Assembly (NCBI RefSeq): GCF_026072635.1
Contig: NZ_AP023081.1
Coordinates: 2,972,501-3,036,500 of the forward strand
DNA length: 64,000 nt
From: Pseudomonas solani
GTDB taxonomy: Bacteria; Pseudomonadota; Gammaproteobacteria; Pseudomonadales; Pseudomonadaceae
Direction of reading: 5' to 3'
Part shown: piece by piece, positions 8,096 through 23,641 of the stretch
Numbering within the stretch: position 1 is the first letter of the stretch
Layout: the number at the start of each line of letters is the position of its first letter
Notes under the pieces: generated by a model
What the model was told of the DNA's origin: nothing
Seen by the model: only the letters and a program-made list of their open reading frames with translations
Database searches by the model: none
Program-made: the position numbers and the translations under genes

Positions 8096-8464
8096 ATGGC
8101 TCTGACCAACGAAGACATCATCAACGCCGTATCCGAAATGTCCGTGATGCAAGTTGTTGAACTGATCAAGGCGATGGAAGAGAAGTTCGGTGTGACCGCT
8201 GCTGCCGCCGTTGCTGCTGGCCCGGCTGTTGCCGCTGCTGCTGCTGAAGAGCAAACCGAGTTCAACATCGTTCTGACCGAAGCCGGCGAGAAGAAAGTGA
8301 ACGTCATCAAAGTCGTTCGCGAACTGACCGGTCTGGGTCTGAAAGAAGCCAAAGCAGTTGTTGACGGCGCCCCGGGCGTGGTCAAAGAAGGCGCTTCGAA
8401 AGAAGAAGCCGAAGCTGCCAAAAAGGCTCTGGAAGAAGCTGGCGCCAAAGTCGAGCTCAAGTAA
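8096..8464 (+). CDS. rplL: 50S ribosomal protein L7/L12
   Basis: The stalk protein recruits translation GTPases. The 122-aa protein shows the N-terminal dimer domain, an Ala/Gly-rich hinge at about residues 37-53, and the C-terminal factor-binding domain KVIKVVRELTGLGLKEAKAVVDGAP. It is separated from rplJ by 82 nt and from rpoB by 216 nt containing an attenuator. Confidence 0.98.
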   Translation: MALTNEDIINAVSEMSVMQVVELIKAMEEKFGVTAAAAVAAGPAVAAAAAEEQTEFNIVLTEAGEKKVNVIKVVRELTGLGLKEAKAVVDGAPGVVKEGASKEEAEAAKKALEEAGAKVELK

Positions 8465-8510
8465 GCGACGACTTTGCGTCTACAGCCCGAGCGACTCGCG
8501 CGAGGCTGAT

Positions 8511-8539
8511 GGCTGGTGGCTTATGCCACCGGCCTTTTT
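8511..8539 (+). terminator. rplL-rpoB attenuator
   Basis: GGCtGGTGGC-ttat-GCCACCgGCC followed by TTTTT. Its place between rplL and rpoB matches the partial terminator of E. coli that lowers rpoBC relative to ribosomal-protein mRNA. Nothing else definite is seen in the 8465-8680 gap. Confidence 0.75.
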
Positions 8540-8680
8540 CCGTTCTAGATGGTTGGCGCATGCCCCGTTCAGGACGTGAAAAACCACCCGAGAGGTGGCG
8601 CAAACCAAGGGGTTTGCACGATTTTCTGGCTACTCCCGTCGGGGAGCCAAACAAGCAGGTGACCAAGCTGGGGAACGCTG

Positions 8681-11600
8681 ATGGCTTACTCATACACTGA
8701 GAAAAAACGTATCCGCAAAGACTTTAGCAAGTTGCCGGACGTCATGGATGTACCCTACCTCCTGGCCATCCAGCTGGATTCGTACCGCGAATTCCTGCAG
8801 GCAGGCGCGAGCAAGGACCAGTTTCGTGATATCGGCCTGCACGCGGCCTTCAAGTCTGTATTCCCGATTATCAGCTATTCCGGTAACGCCGCTCTGGAAT
8901 ACGTCGGCTATCGCCTGGGCGAGCCGGCTTTCGATGTCAAGGAATGCGTGCTGCGCGGCGTAACTTTCGCCGTGCCGCTGCGAGTGAAAGTCCGTCTGAT
9001 CATCTTCGACAAAGAGTCGTCGAACAAAGCGATCAAGGACATCAAGGAGCAGGAAGTCTACATGGGGGAAATCCCCCTGATGACCGAGAACGGTACCTTC
9101 ATCATCAACGGTACCGAACGTGTCATCGTCTCCCAGTTGCACCGTTCGCCGGGCGTGTTCTTCGATCACGACCGCGGCAAGACCCACAGCTCGGGCAAAC
9201 TGCTGTACTCCGCTCGTATCATCCCTTACCGCGGCTCCTGGCTGGACTTCGAGTTCGACCCGAAGGACTGCGTGTTCGTGCGGATCGACCGTCGCCGCAA
9301 GCTGCCGGCATCGGTACTGCTGCGCGCGCTCGGTTACAGCACCGAAGAAGTGCTCGACGCCTTCTATGCGACCAACGTCTTCCACGTCAGAGGTGAAAAC
9401 CTTAACCTGGAGCTCGTTCCCCAGCGTCTGCGTGGCGAGATCGCCGTGTTCGACATCAAGGACGAGAGCGGCAAGGTCATCGTCGAGCAGGGCCGCCGTA
9501 TCACTGCGCGCCACATCAACCAGCTGGAAAAGGCCGGTATCAAGGAGCTGGAAGTCCCCCTGGACTACCTCCTGGGCCGCACTACCGCCAAGGTAATCGT
9601 GCATCCGGCTACCGGCGAAATCATCGCCGAGTGCAACACCGAGCTGACCACCGACATCCTGGTGAAAGTCGCCAAGGCTCAGGTCGTCCGCATCGAGACC
9701 CTGTACACCAACGACATCGACTGCGGTCCGTTCATCTCCGATACGCTGAAGATCGACTCCACCGGCAACCAACTGGAAGCCCTGGTAGAGATCTACCGCA
9801 TGATGCGTCCCGGTGAGCCGCCGACCAAGGAAGCCGCCGAGACCCTGTTCAACAACCTGTTCTTCAGCGCCGAGCGTTACGACCTGTCCGCTGTTGGCCG
9901 CATGAAGTTCAACCGTCGTATCGGTCGCACCGAGATCGAAGGTTCGGGCGTGTTGAGCAAGGAAGATATCGTCGAGGTCCTCAAGACTCTCGTCGACATC
10001 CGTAACGGCAAAGGCATCGTCGACGACATCGACCACCTGGGTAACCGTCGTGTGCGTTGCGTTGGCGAAATGGCCGAGAACCAGTTCCGCGTTGGCCTGG
10101 TGCGCGTAGAGCGCGCGGTCAAAGAGCGTCTGTCGATGGCCGAAAGCGAAGGCCTGATGCCGCAGGACCTGATCAACGCCAAGCCAGTGGCTGCCGCGAT
10201 CAAGGAGTTCTTCGGCTCCAGCCAGCTTTCCCAGTTCATGGACCAGAACAACCCGCTCTCCGAGATCACCCACAAGCGCCGCGTCTCTGCACTCGGCCCA
10301 GGTGGTCTGACCCGTGAGCGCGCTGGCTTCGAAGTCCGCGACGTACACCCGACTCACTACGGTCGCGTGTGCCCGATCGAGACCCCTGAAGGTCCGAACA
10401 TCGGTCTGATCAACTCCCTGGCAACCTATGCCCGCACCAACCAGTACGGCTTCCTGGAAAGCCCGTACCGTGTGGTCAATGGCACTCAGGTGACCGACGA
10501 GATCGTCTTCCTCTCCGCTATCGAAGAGGCCGACCACGTCATCGCCCAGGCATCGGCAACGATGAACGAGAAGGGTCAACTGGTCGACGAGCTGGTTGCC
10601 GTACGTCACCTGAACGAATTCACCGTCAAGGCGCCGGAAGACGTCACCCTGATGGACGTATCGCCGAAGCAGGTCGTATCCGTCGCTGCCTCGCTGATTC
10701 CGTTCCTCGAGCACGACGACGCCAACCGTGCACTCATGGGCTCGAACATGCAGCGTCAGGCCGTGCCGACCCTGCGTGCCGACAAGCCCTTGGTCGGTAC
10801 CGGCATGGAGCGCAACGTCGCCCGTGACTCCGGCGTCTGCGTCGTGGCGCGTCGCGGTGGCGTAATCGACTCCGTCGATGCCAGCCGTATCGTTGTTCGC
10901 GTCAATGATGACGAAGTCGAAACCGGTGAAGCCGGCGTCGACATCTACAACCTGACCAAATACACCCGTTCCAACCAGAACACCTGCATCAACCAGCGTC
11001 CGCTGGTGCAGAAGGGTGATCAGGTTTCGCGCAGCGACATCCTCGCCGACGGCCCGTCCACCGACATGGGTGAGCTGGCTCTCGGTCAGAACATGCGCGT
11101 CGCGTTCATGCCCTGGAACGGTTTCAACTTCGAAGACTCCATCTGCCTCTCCGAGCGTGTGGTCCAGGAAGATCGCTTCACCACCATCCACATCCAGGAA
11201 CTGACCTGTGTGGCGCGTGACACGAAGCTCGGCCCAGAAGAAATCACTGCCGACATTCCGAACGTGGGTGAAGCGGCACTGAACAAGCTGGACGAAGCGG
11301 GCATCGTGTACGTAGGTGCCGAAGTTGGCGCTGGCGACATTCTGGTTGGCAAGGTCACTCCGAAAGGCGAGACCCAACTGACTCCGGAAGAGAAGCTGCT
11401 GCGTGCGATCTTCGGTGAGAAGGCTTCCGACGTTAAGGACACCTCCCTGCGTGTGCCGACCGGCACCAAGGGCACTGTCATCGACGTTCAGGTCTTCACC
11501 CGTGACGGCGTCGAGCGTGACAGCCGCGCACTGGCCATCGAGAAGATGCAGCTCGACGAGATCCGCAAGGACCTCAACGAAGAGTTCCGTATCGTCGAAG

Positions 11601-12754
11601 GTGCAACCTTCGAGCGCCTGCGTTCCGCCCTGGTTGGTGCCAAGGCTGAAGGTGGTGCTGGCCTGAAGAAAGGCGCCGAGATCGATCACGGCTTCCTCGA
11701 CGGCCTCGAGCACGGCCAGTGGTTCAAGCTGCGCATGTCCGATGACGCGCTGAACGAGCAGCTGGAGAAGGCTCAGGCCTACCTCTCCGACCGCCGTCAG
11801 TTGCTCGACGATAAGTTCGAAGACAAGAAGCGCAAGCTGCAGCAGGGCGATGACCTGGCTCCGGGCGTACTGAAGATCGTCAAGGTCTACCTGGCCATCA
11901 AGCGTCGCATCCAGCCGGGCGACAAGATGGCGGGCCGCCACGGTAACAAGGGTGTGGTCTCCGTGATCATGCCGGTCGAAGACATGCCGCACGATGCCAA
12001 TGGCACTCCGGTGGACATCGTCCTCAACCCGCTGGGCGTACCGTCGCGTATGAACGTGGGCCAGATCCTCGAAACCCACCTCGGCCTCGCGGCTAAGGGC
12101 CTGGGCGAGAAGATCAACCGCATGCTCGAAGAGCAGCGCAAGGTCGCCGAACTGCGCAAGTTCCTCCACGAGATCTACAACGAGATCGGTGGCCGTCAGG
12201 AAAATCTGGACGAACTGGGCGACCAGGAAATCCTCGACCTGGCGAAGAACCTGCGTGCCGGCGTGCCCATGGCGACCCCGGTGTTCGACGGTGCCAAGGA
12301 ACGCGAGATCAAGGCCATGCTAAAGCTGGCCGATCTGCCGGAAAGCGGCCAGATGCGCCTGTTCGACGGTCGTACCGGTAACATGTTCGAGCGCCCGACC
12401 ACCGTCGGCTACATGTACATGCTCAAACTGAACCACCTGGTCGACGACAAGATGCACGCACGTTCCACCGGCTCCTACAGCCTGGTTACCCAGCAGCCGC
12501 TGGGTGGTAAGGCGCAGTTCGGTGGCCAGCGTTTCGGGGAGATGGAGGTCTGGGCGCTGGAAGCCTATGGCGCCGCCTACACCCTGCAGGAAATGCTGAC
12601 CGTGAAGTCGGACGACGTGAACGGCCGTACCAAGATGTACAAGAACATCGTGGACGGGGATCACCGCATGGAGGCCGGCATGCCCGAGTCCTTCAACGTG
12701 TTGATCAAAGAGATCCGCTCGCTCGGCATCGACATCGAACTGGAAACCGAATAA
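8681..12754 (+). CDS. rpoB: DNA-directed RNA polymerase subunit beta
   Basis: RpoB forms one pincer of RNA polymerase and much of the active centre. The protein is 1357 aa, as expected for Pseudomonas. The rifampicin pocket (GSSQLSQFMDQNNPLSEITH, then KRRVSALGPGGL) carries the usual sensitive residues at each well-known resistance position I could check. The C-terminal KLNHLVDDKMHARSTGSYSL is intact. rpoC follows after 66 nt. Confidence 0.99.
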   Translation: MAYSYTEKKRIRKDFSKLPDVMDVPYLLAIQLDSYREFLQAGASKDQFRDIGLHAAFKSVFPIISYSGNAALEYVGYRLGEPAFDVKECVLRGVTFAVPLRVKVRLIIFDKESSNKAIKDIKEQEVYMGEIPLMTENGTFIINGTERVIVSQLHRSPGVFFDHDRGKTHSSGKLLYSARIIPYRGSWLDFEFDPKDCVFVRIDRRRKLPASVLLRALGYSTEEVLDAFYATNVFHVRGENLNLELVPQRLRGEIAVFDIKDESGKVIVEQGRRITARHINQLEKAGIKELEVPLDYLLGRTTAKVIVHPATGEIIAECNTELTTDILVKVAKAQVVRIETLYTNDIDCGPFISDTLKIDSTGNQLEALVEIYRMMRPGEPPTKEAAETLFNNLFFSAERYDLSAVGRMKFNRRIGRTEIEGSGVLSKEDIVEVLKTLVDIRNGKGIVDDIDHLGNRRVRCVGEMAENQFRVGLVRVERAVKERLSMAESEGLMPQDLINAKPVAAAIKEFFGSSQLSQFMDQNNPLSEITHKRRVSALGPGGLTRERAGFEVRDVHPTHYGRVCPIETPEGPNIGLINSLATYARTNQYGFLESPYRVVNGTQVTDEIVFLSAIEEADHVIAQASATMNEKGQLVDELVAVRHLNEFTVKAPEDVTLMDVSPKQVVSVAASLIPFLEHDDANRALMGSNMQRQAVPTLRADKPLVGTGMERNVARDSGVCVVARRGGVIDSVDASRIVVRVNDDEVETGEAGVDIYNLTKYTRSNQNTCINQRPLVQKGDQVSRSDILADGPSTDMGELALGQNMRVAFMPWNGFNFEDSICLSERVVQEDRFTTIHIQELTCVARDTKLGPEEITADIPNVGEAALNKLDEAGIVYVGAEVGAGDILVGKVTPKGETQLTPEEKLLRAIFGEKASDVKDTSLRVPTGTKGTVIDVQVFTRDGVERDSRALAIEKMQLDEIRKDLNEEFRIVEGATFERLRSALVGAKAEGGAGLKKGAEIDHGFLDGLEHGQWFKLRMSDDALNEQLEKAQAYLSDRRQLLDDKFEDKKRKLQQGDDLAPGVLKIVKVYLAIKRRIQPGDKMAGRHGNKGVVSVIMPVEDMPHDANGTPVDIVLNPLGVPSRMNVGQILETHLGLAAKGLGEKINRMLEEQRKVAELRKFLHEIYNEIGGRQENLDELGDQEILDLAKNLRAGVPMATPVFDGAKEREIKAMLKLADLPESGQMRLFDGRTGNMFERPTTVGYMYMLKLNHLVDDKMHARSTGSYSLVTQQPLGGKAQFGGQRFGEMEVWALEAYGAAYTLQEMLTVKSDDVNGRTKMYKNIVDGDHRMEAGMPESFNVLIKEIRSLGIDIELETE

Positions 12755-12820
12755 CACGAGACGCCCACACGCTGCGGCTGGTCAAGGCCGGTCGCAGCGG
12801 GTCCGTGAGGAGGAAAGGCC

Positions 12821-17020
<4,200 letters not shown>

Positions 17021-17023
17021 GTG

Positions 17024-17063
17024 CAAAGCCCCGGGCGACCTATGTCGTCCGGGGCTTTGTCTT
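17024..17063 (+). terminator. rpoBC operon terminator
   Basis: AAAGCCCCGG...CCGGGGCTTT with extra inner GCGAC/GTCG pairing, followed by GTCTT. It lies a few nt after the rpoC stop and abuts the str promoter. Confidence 0.9.
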
Positions 17064-17090
17064 GACTGGGGGAATTAGTCTCTTTAGACT
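17062..17090 (+). promoter_or_regulatory. str operon promoter (rpsL)
   Basis: TTGACT (17062-17067), 17 bp, TAGACT (17085-17090), starting 3 nt after the rpoC terminator stem. About 85 nt of leader precede rpsL. Confidence 0.75.
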
Positions 17091-17175
17091 CATGCACCCC
17101 TAAATTTGGCAGGGCAAGCGCCCTGCCATTTTGCTTTAGGGCAATAGCGTCGAAAGACAACAGTGGAGCTTATAG

Positions 17176-17547
17176 ATGGCAACTATCAACCAGCTGGTAC
17201 GTCAGCCGCGCAAGCGTATCGTCGAAAAATCCGACGTTCCTGCGCTGCAGAACTGCCCGCAACGTCGTGGCGTGTGCACCCGCGTGTACACCACTACGCC
17301 GAAAAAACCGAACTCCGCACTCCGTAAGGTTTGCCGTGTTCGTCTGACCAACGGTTTTGAAGTCACCTCCTACATCGGTGGTGAAGGTCACAACCTGCAA
17401 GAGCACAGCGTAGTGCTGATCCGTGGCGGTCGTGTAAAAGACCTTCCCGGTGTTCGCTACCACACCGTTCGCGGTTCTCTGGACACCACCGGTGTCAAAG
17501 ACCGTAAGCAGGGCCGTTCGAAGTACGGTACCAAGCGTCCGAAGTAA
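17176..17547 (+). CDS. rpsL: 30S ribosomal protein S12
   Basis: S12 sits at the decoding centre. The 123-aa protein has TTPKKPNSALRKVCRVRL (containing the lysine of streptomycin resistance near 43) and RGGRVKDLPGVRYH (lysine near 88 and the aspartate that RimO methylthiolates). Both lysines are wild type. First gene of the str operon. Confidence 0.98.
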   Translation: MATINQLVRQPRKRIVEKSDVPALQNCPQRRGVCTRVYTTTPKKPNSALRKVCRVRLTNGFEVTSYIGGEGHNLQEHSVVLIRGGRVKDLPGVRYHTVRGSLDTTGVKDRKQGRSKYGTKRPK

Positions 17548-17657
17548 TTCGGTTCGCTCACTGATTTTCAATTTTATTGAGTCGATAAGAGTAAGGTCGG
17601 ACGTAACCGAGTGGTTATGGTTCCGGGCTAACCTGAAGACCGTTTGAGGGCTTATCA

Positions 17658-18128
17658 ATGCCAAGACGTCGTGTAGCAGCCAAGCGTGAGATCCTGGACG
17701 ATCCGAAATACGGAAGCCAGATCCTCGCCAAGTTCATGAACCACGTGATGGAAAGCGGCAAGAAGGCCGTAGCCGAGCGCATCGTTTACGGTGCTCTGGA
17801 TACCGTCAAAACCCGCAAGAACACCGATCCCCTGGAGATCTTCGAGAAAGCTCTCGACGCCATCGCTCCGCTGGTCGAAGTCAAGTCCCGCCGTGTAGGC
17901 GGTGCTACCTACCAGGTTCCGGTCGAAGTTCGTCCGTCCCGTCGCAATGCACTGGCCATGCGCTGGCTCGTTGACTCCGCCCGCAAGCGTGGCGAGAAGT
18001 CCATGGCCCTGCGTCTCGCTGGCGAGCTGCTGGATGCCTTTGAAGGCAAAGGCGCTGCTGTCAAGAAGCGTGAAGACGTACACCGTATGGCCGAGGCCAA
18101 CAAAGCGTTCTCGCACTACCGCTTCTAA
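17658..18128 (+). CDS. rpsG: 30S ribosomal protein S7
   Basis: S7 nucleates assembly of the 30S head. The 156-aa protein has RRVGGATYQVPVEVRPSRR near residue 76 and RWLVDSARKRGEKSM near 102. The 110-nt gap from rpsL lies where E. coli has the S7 autoregulatory site. A GGTTA/TAACC hairpin is visible near 17613-17632, but homology to that site was not tested. Confidence 0.98.
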   Translation: MPRRRVAAKREILDDPKYGSQILAKFMNHVMESGKKAVAERIVYGALDTVKTRKNTDPLEIFEKALDAIAPLVEVKSRRVGGATYQVPVEVRPSRRNALAMRWLVDSARKRGEKSMALRLAGELLDAFEGKGAAVKKREDVHRMAEANKAFSHYRF

Positions 18129-18158
18129 TAACGGCATCTATTTTTCTGCGAGGGCTTT

Positions 18159-20306
<2,148 letters not shown>

Positions 20307-20336
20307 TTCAGCCCTTTAAGTAAGAGGTTTACTGTC

Positions 20337-21530
20337 GTGGCTAAAGAAAAATTTGAACGTAACAAACCGCACGTCAACGTTGGCACCATTGGTCACGTTG
20401 ACCATGGCAAAACCACTCTGACCGCTGCTCTGACCAAAGTCTGCTCCGAGACCTGGGGTGGTTCTGCTCGTGCGTTCGACCAGATCGACAACGCGCCGGA
20501 AGAGAAAGCTCGCGGTATCACCATCAACACCTCCCACGTTGAGTACGACTCGGCGATCCGTCACTACGCTCACGTTGACTGCCCCGGTCACGCTGACTAT
20601 GTGAAGAACATGATCACCGGTGCTGCTCAGATGGACGGCGCGATCCTGGTTTGCTCCGCTGCTGACGGCCCCATGCCGCAGACCCGCGAGCACATCCTGC
20701 TGTCCCGTCAGGTAGGCGTTCCTTACATCGTCGTGTTCCTGAACAAGGCCGACATGGTTGACGACGCCGAGCTGCTGGAACTGGTCGAAATGGAAGTTCG
20801 CGATCTGCTGAACACCTACGACTTCCCGGGCGACGACACTCCGATCGTTATCGGTTCCGCGCTGATGGCGCTGGAAGGCAAGGACGACAACGAAATCGGC
20901 GTTTCCGCTGTTCGTAAGCTGGTAGAGACTCTGGATACCTACATTCCGGAGCCGGTTCGTGCCATCGACCAGCCGTTCCTGATGCCGATCGAAGACGTGT
21001 TCTCCATCTCCGGCCGCGGTACCGTGGTTACCGGTCGTGTTGAGCGCGGCATCGTCAAGGTCCAGGAAGAAGTGGAAATTGTTGGTATCCGTGATACCTC
21101 CAAAACCATCTGCACCGGCGTTGAAATGTTCCGCAAGCTGCTCGACGAAGGTCGTGCTGGTGAGAACGTTGGTATCCTGCTGCGCGGCACCAAGCGTGAC
21201 GACGTAGAGCGTGGTCAGGTTCTGGCCAAGCCGGGCACCATCAAGCCGCACACCAAGTTCGAGTGCGAAGTGTACGTACTGTCCAAAGAAGAAGGTGGTC
21301 GTCACACCCCGTTCTTCAAGGGCTACCGCCCGCAGTTCTACTTCCGCACCACCGACGTTACCGGTAACTGCGAGCTGCCGGAAGGCGTGGAAATGGTAAT
21401 GCCGGGCGACAACATCAAGATGGTTGTCACCCTGATCGCTCCGATCGCCATGGAAGACGGTCTGCGTTTCGCGATTCGCGAAGGCGGCCGTACCGTTGGC
21501 GCCGGCGTGGTTGCCAAGATCTTCGAGTAA
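20337..21530 (+). CDS. tuf: Elongation factor Tu (copy 2, str operon)
   Basis: This second 397-aa EF-Tu has the same protein sequence as the copy at 3777-4970. It starts with GTG instead of ATG and has TTT instead of TTC at codon 6; from codon 7 through 4 nt past the stop codon the two genes are identical, then diverge. It lies 30 nt after fusA as last gene of the str operon and is followed by a strong terminator. Confidence 0.98.
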   Translation: MAKEKFERNKPHVNVGTIGHVDHGKTTLTAALTKVCSETWGGSARAFDQIDNAPEEKARGITINTSHVEYDSAIRHYAHVDCPGHADYVKNMITGAAQMDGAILVCSAADGPMPQTREHILLSRQVGVPYIVVFLNKADMVDDAELLELVEMEVRDLLNTYDFPGDDTPIVIGSALMALEGKDDNEIGVSAVRKLVETLDTYIPEPVRAIDQPFLMPIEDVFSISGRGTVVTGRVERGIVKVQEEVEIVGIRDTSKTICTGVEMFRKLLDEGRAGENVGILLRGTKRDDVERGQVLAKPGTIKPHTKFECEVYVLSKEEGGRHTPFFKGYRPQFYFRTTDVTGNCELPEGVEMVMPGDNIKMVVTLIAPIAMEDGLRFAIREGGRTVGAGVVAKIFE

Positions 21531-21545
21531 TCGAAGATCCTGTTG

Positions 21546-21578
21546 AGGAAAGGGGCCCTTCGGGGCCCCTTTTCTTTT
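21546..21578 (+). terminator. str operon terminator
   Basis: AAAGGGGCCC-ttcg-GGGCCCCTTT with a TTTTCTTTT tail, a UUCG tetraloop terminator 15 nt after tuf. Confidence 0.93.
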
Positions 21579-21591
21579 GGTTGGTCAAAAG

Positions 21592-21620
21592 TTGACACCT
21601 TTCCGGAGCATCCGTACAAT
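21592..21620 (+). promoter_or_regulatory. S10 operon promoter
   Basis: Consensus TTGACA (21592-21597), 17-bp spacer, TACAAT (21615-21620), then C-rich CACGCCTCC. It is the best-matched sigma70 promoter in the window, 14 nt after the str terminator tail. Confidence 0.88.
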
Positions 21621-21684
21621 CACGCCTCCTTTTAACGGGCGTAGTCCGTCCGTTGGGGAAGCAGAGATAGAGTCTGAGGTCAAA

Positions 21685-21996
21685 ATGCAAAACCAACAAA
21701 TCCGTATTCGGTTGAAGGCTTTTGACCATCGCCTGATCGATCAATCCACCCAGGAAATCGTGGAAACCGCGAAACGTACTGGTGCTCAGGTGCGTGGTCC
21801 GATTCCTCTGCCTACTCGCAAAGAGCGGTACACCGTTCTGATTTCTCCGCACGTCAACAAAGACGCGCGCGATCAGTACGAAATTCGTACCCACAAGCGT
21901 GTTCTGGACATCGTCCAGCCGACGGATAAAACCGTCGATGCGCTGATGAAGCTCGACCTTGCGGCAGGCGTGGAAGTGCAGATCAGCCTCGGCTAA
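21685..21996 (+). CDS. rpsJ: 30S ribosomal protein S10 / NusE
   Basis: S10 is a 30S head protein and, as NusE, part of transcription antitermination. The 103-aa length fits the start ATG at 21685 (MQNQQIRIRLKAFDHRL). The loop region GPIPLPTRKERYTVL is present. Upstream in-frame codons would run through the promoter. First gene of the S10 operon. Confidence 0.98.
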   Translation: MQNQQIRIRLKAFDHRLIDQSTQEIVETAKRTGAQVRGPIPLPTRKERYTVLISPHVNKDARDQYEIRTHKRVLDIVQPTDKTVDALMKLDLAAGVEVQISLG

Positions 21997-22081
21997 TAAC
22001 CTTCGGGTTCTTAGTCGTGTAACGCTCTGAAATGGGCGGCCATAGCGGGTGAAAGCCCCGTACACTCATGAGGTTTACAAC

Positions 22082-22717
22082 ATGACTATTGGTGTAGTCG
22101 GTCGTAAGTGCGGCATGACCCGCATTTTCACCGAAGAAGGTGTCTCCATTCCGGTTACGGTCATTGAGATCGAGCCGAATCGCGTCACCCAGTTCAAAAC
22201 TGAAGAAAGCGATGGCTATCGTGCAGTGCAAGTCACTGTCGGTGAGCGTCGTGCTTCGCGCGTGACCGCCGCTCAGGCTGGTCATTTCGCCAAGGCAAAC
22301 GTTGCCGCTGGCCGCAGTGTCTGGGAATTCCGTCTCGAAGACGGCGAATACCAGGCTGGCGATCAGATCACTGCCGAAGTTTTCCAGGCTGGTCAGCTGG
22401 TCGACGTTACCGGTCAGTCGAAAGGTAAAGGCTACGCCGGTACCATCAAGCGCTGGAATTTCCGTGGTCAAGACAATACCCACGGTAACTCCGTTTCCCA
22501 CCGCGCCCCGGGCTCCATTGGCCAGTGCCAGACTCCTGGTCGTGTCTTCAAGGGCAAGAAAATGTCCGGTCATCTGGGCGCTGAGCGCGTGACCGTGCAG
22601 TCCCTGGAAGTTGTGCGTGTCGATGCAGAACGTAATCTGCTGCTGGTTAAAGGTGCCGTTCCCGGCGCTACCGGCGGTGATGTCGTTGTGCGTCCGGCTG
22701 CCAAGGCTCGCGGTTAA
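22082..22717 (+). CDS. rplC: 50S ribosomal protein L3
   Basis: L3 binds near the peptidyl transferase centre. From ATG 22082 (MTIGVVGRKCGMTRIF) the protein is 211 aa, the usual size. GSIGQCQTPG near residue 148 contains the glutamine that PrmB methylates. The 85-nt gap from rpsJ shows no obvious promoter. Confidence 0.97.
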   Translation: MTIGVVGRKCGMTRIFTEEGVSIPVTVIEIEPNRVTQFKTEESDGYRAVQVTVGERRASRVTAAQAGHFAKANVAAGRSVWEFRLEDGEYQAGDQITAEVFQAGQLVDVTGQSKGKGYAGTIKRWNFRGQDNTHGNSVSHRAPGSIGQCQTPGRVFKGKKMSGHLGAERVTVQSLEVVRVDAERNLLLVKGAVPGATGGDVVVRPAAKARG

Positions 22718-22731
22718 GAGGGGAAGCTGAG

Positions 22732-23334
22732 ATGCAATTGAATGTAAATGGCGCTCAAGCTATCGAAGTTGATGAGCGCACTTTTGGCGGCGAGTTCAAC
22801 GAGACCCTGGTTCACCAGGCTGTCGTCGCCTACATGGCTGGTGGTCGTCAGGGCACTCGTGCTCAGAAGACCCGTTCCGAAGTGTCCGGTGGTGGCAAGA
22901 AGCCCTGGCGTCAGAAGGGCACCGGTCGTGCTCGTGCTGGCACCATCCGCAGCCCCATCTGGCGTTCCGGTGGTACCACTTTTGCTGCCAAGCCGCAGGA
23001 CCACTCCCAGAAGCTCAACAAGAAGATGTATCGCGCAGCTCTGCGCTCCATCCTCTCCGAGCTGGTTCGTCAGGACCGTCTGATCGTGGTTGCCGACTTC
23101 GCAGTTGAAGCGCCGAAAACCAAGGATCTGCTGGGCAAGCTGAATGGCCTGGGTCTGACTGACGTCCTCATCGTTTCCGATGATGTCGATCAGAACCTCT
23201 ACCTGGCTGCTCGCAACCTGCCGCATGTTGATGTTCGTGACGTGCAAGGTTCCGACCCGGTAAGCCTGATCGCCTACGACAAGGTGTTGATCACCGTGTC
23301 CGCCGTGAAGAAATTCGAGGAGCTGCTGGGATGA
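22732..23334 (+). CDS. rplD: 50S ribosomal protein L4
   Basis: L4 lines the exit tunnel with its extended loop (residues about 45-100, SGGGKKPWRQKGTGRARAGT). In E. coli it also represses the S10 operon. 200 aa. It overlaps rplW by 4 nt (ATGA). Confidence 0.98.
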   Translation: MQLNVNGAQAIEVDERTFGGEFNETLVHQAVVAYMAGGRQGTRAQKTRSEVSGGGKKPWRQKGTGRARAGTIRSPIWRSGGTTFAAKPQDHSQKLNKKMYRAALRSILSELVRQDRLIVVADFAVEAPKTKDLLGKLNGLGLTDVLIVSDDVDQNLYLAARNLPHVDVRDVQGSDPVSLIAYDKVLITVSAVKKFEELLG

Positions 23335-23630
23335 ACCAGGAACGCGTATTCAAAGTGCTGGTTGGTCCGCACATCTCCGAGAAGGCTACCGTCCTGGCGG
23401 ATGGCAAAAGCCAATTCGTTTTCAAGGTTGCCACTGATGCAACCAAGCTGGAAATCAAGAAGGCCGTAGAAAGCCTGTTCAGCGTGAAGGTAGAAGCTGT
23501 CCGCACTGTCAACGTACAGGGCAAGACCAAGCGTACCGCTCGCGGCCTGGGCAAGCGCAACGACTGGAAAAAGGCGTACATCGCCCTCCAGCCGGGCCAA
23601 GATCTCGATTTCGCCAGCAGCGCTGAGTAA
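23331..23630 (+). CDS. rplW: 50S ribosomal protein L23
   Basis: L23 is at the tunnel exit and docks trigger factor and SRP. 99 aa, with VLVGPHISEKAT near the N-terminus and the loop NVQGKTKRTARGLGKRNDWKK. It starts in the ATGA overlap with rplD. Confidence 0.98.
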   Translation: MNQERVFKVLVGPHISEKATVLADGKSQFVFKVATDATKLEIKKAVESLFSVKVEAVRTVNVQGKTKRTARGLGKRNDWKKAYIALQPGQDLDFASSAE

Positions 23631-23641
23631 AGGGGTGCATC

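Noticed and set aside
17548..17657. S7 autoregulatory site between rpsL and rpsG
   Set aside because: Position fits, but the only hairpin seen is short (GGTTA/TAACC) and homology to the E. coli site cannot be shown by eye.
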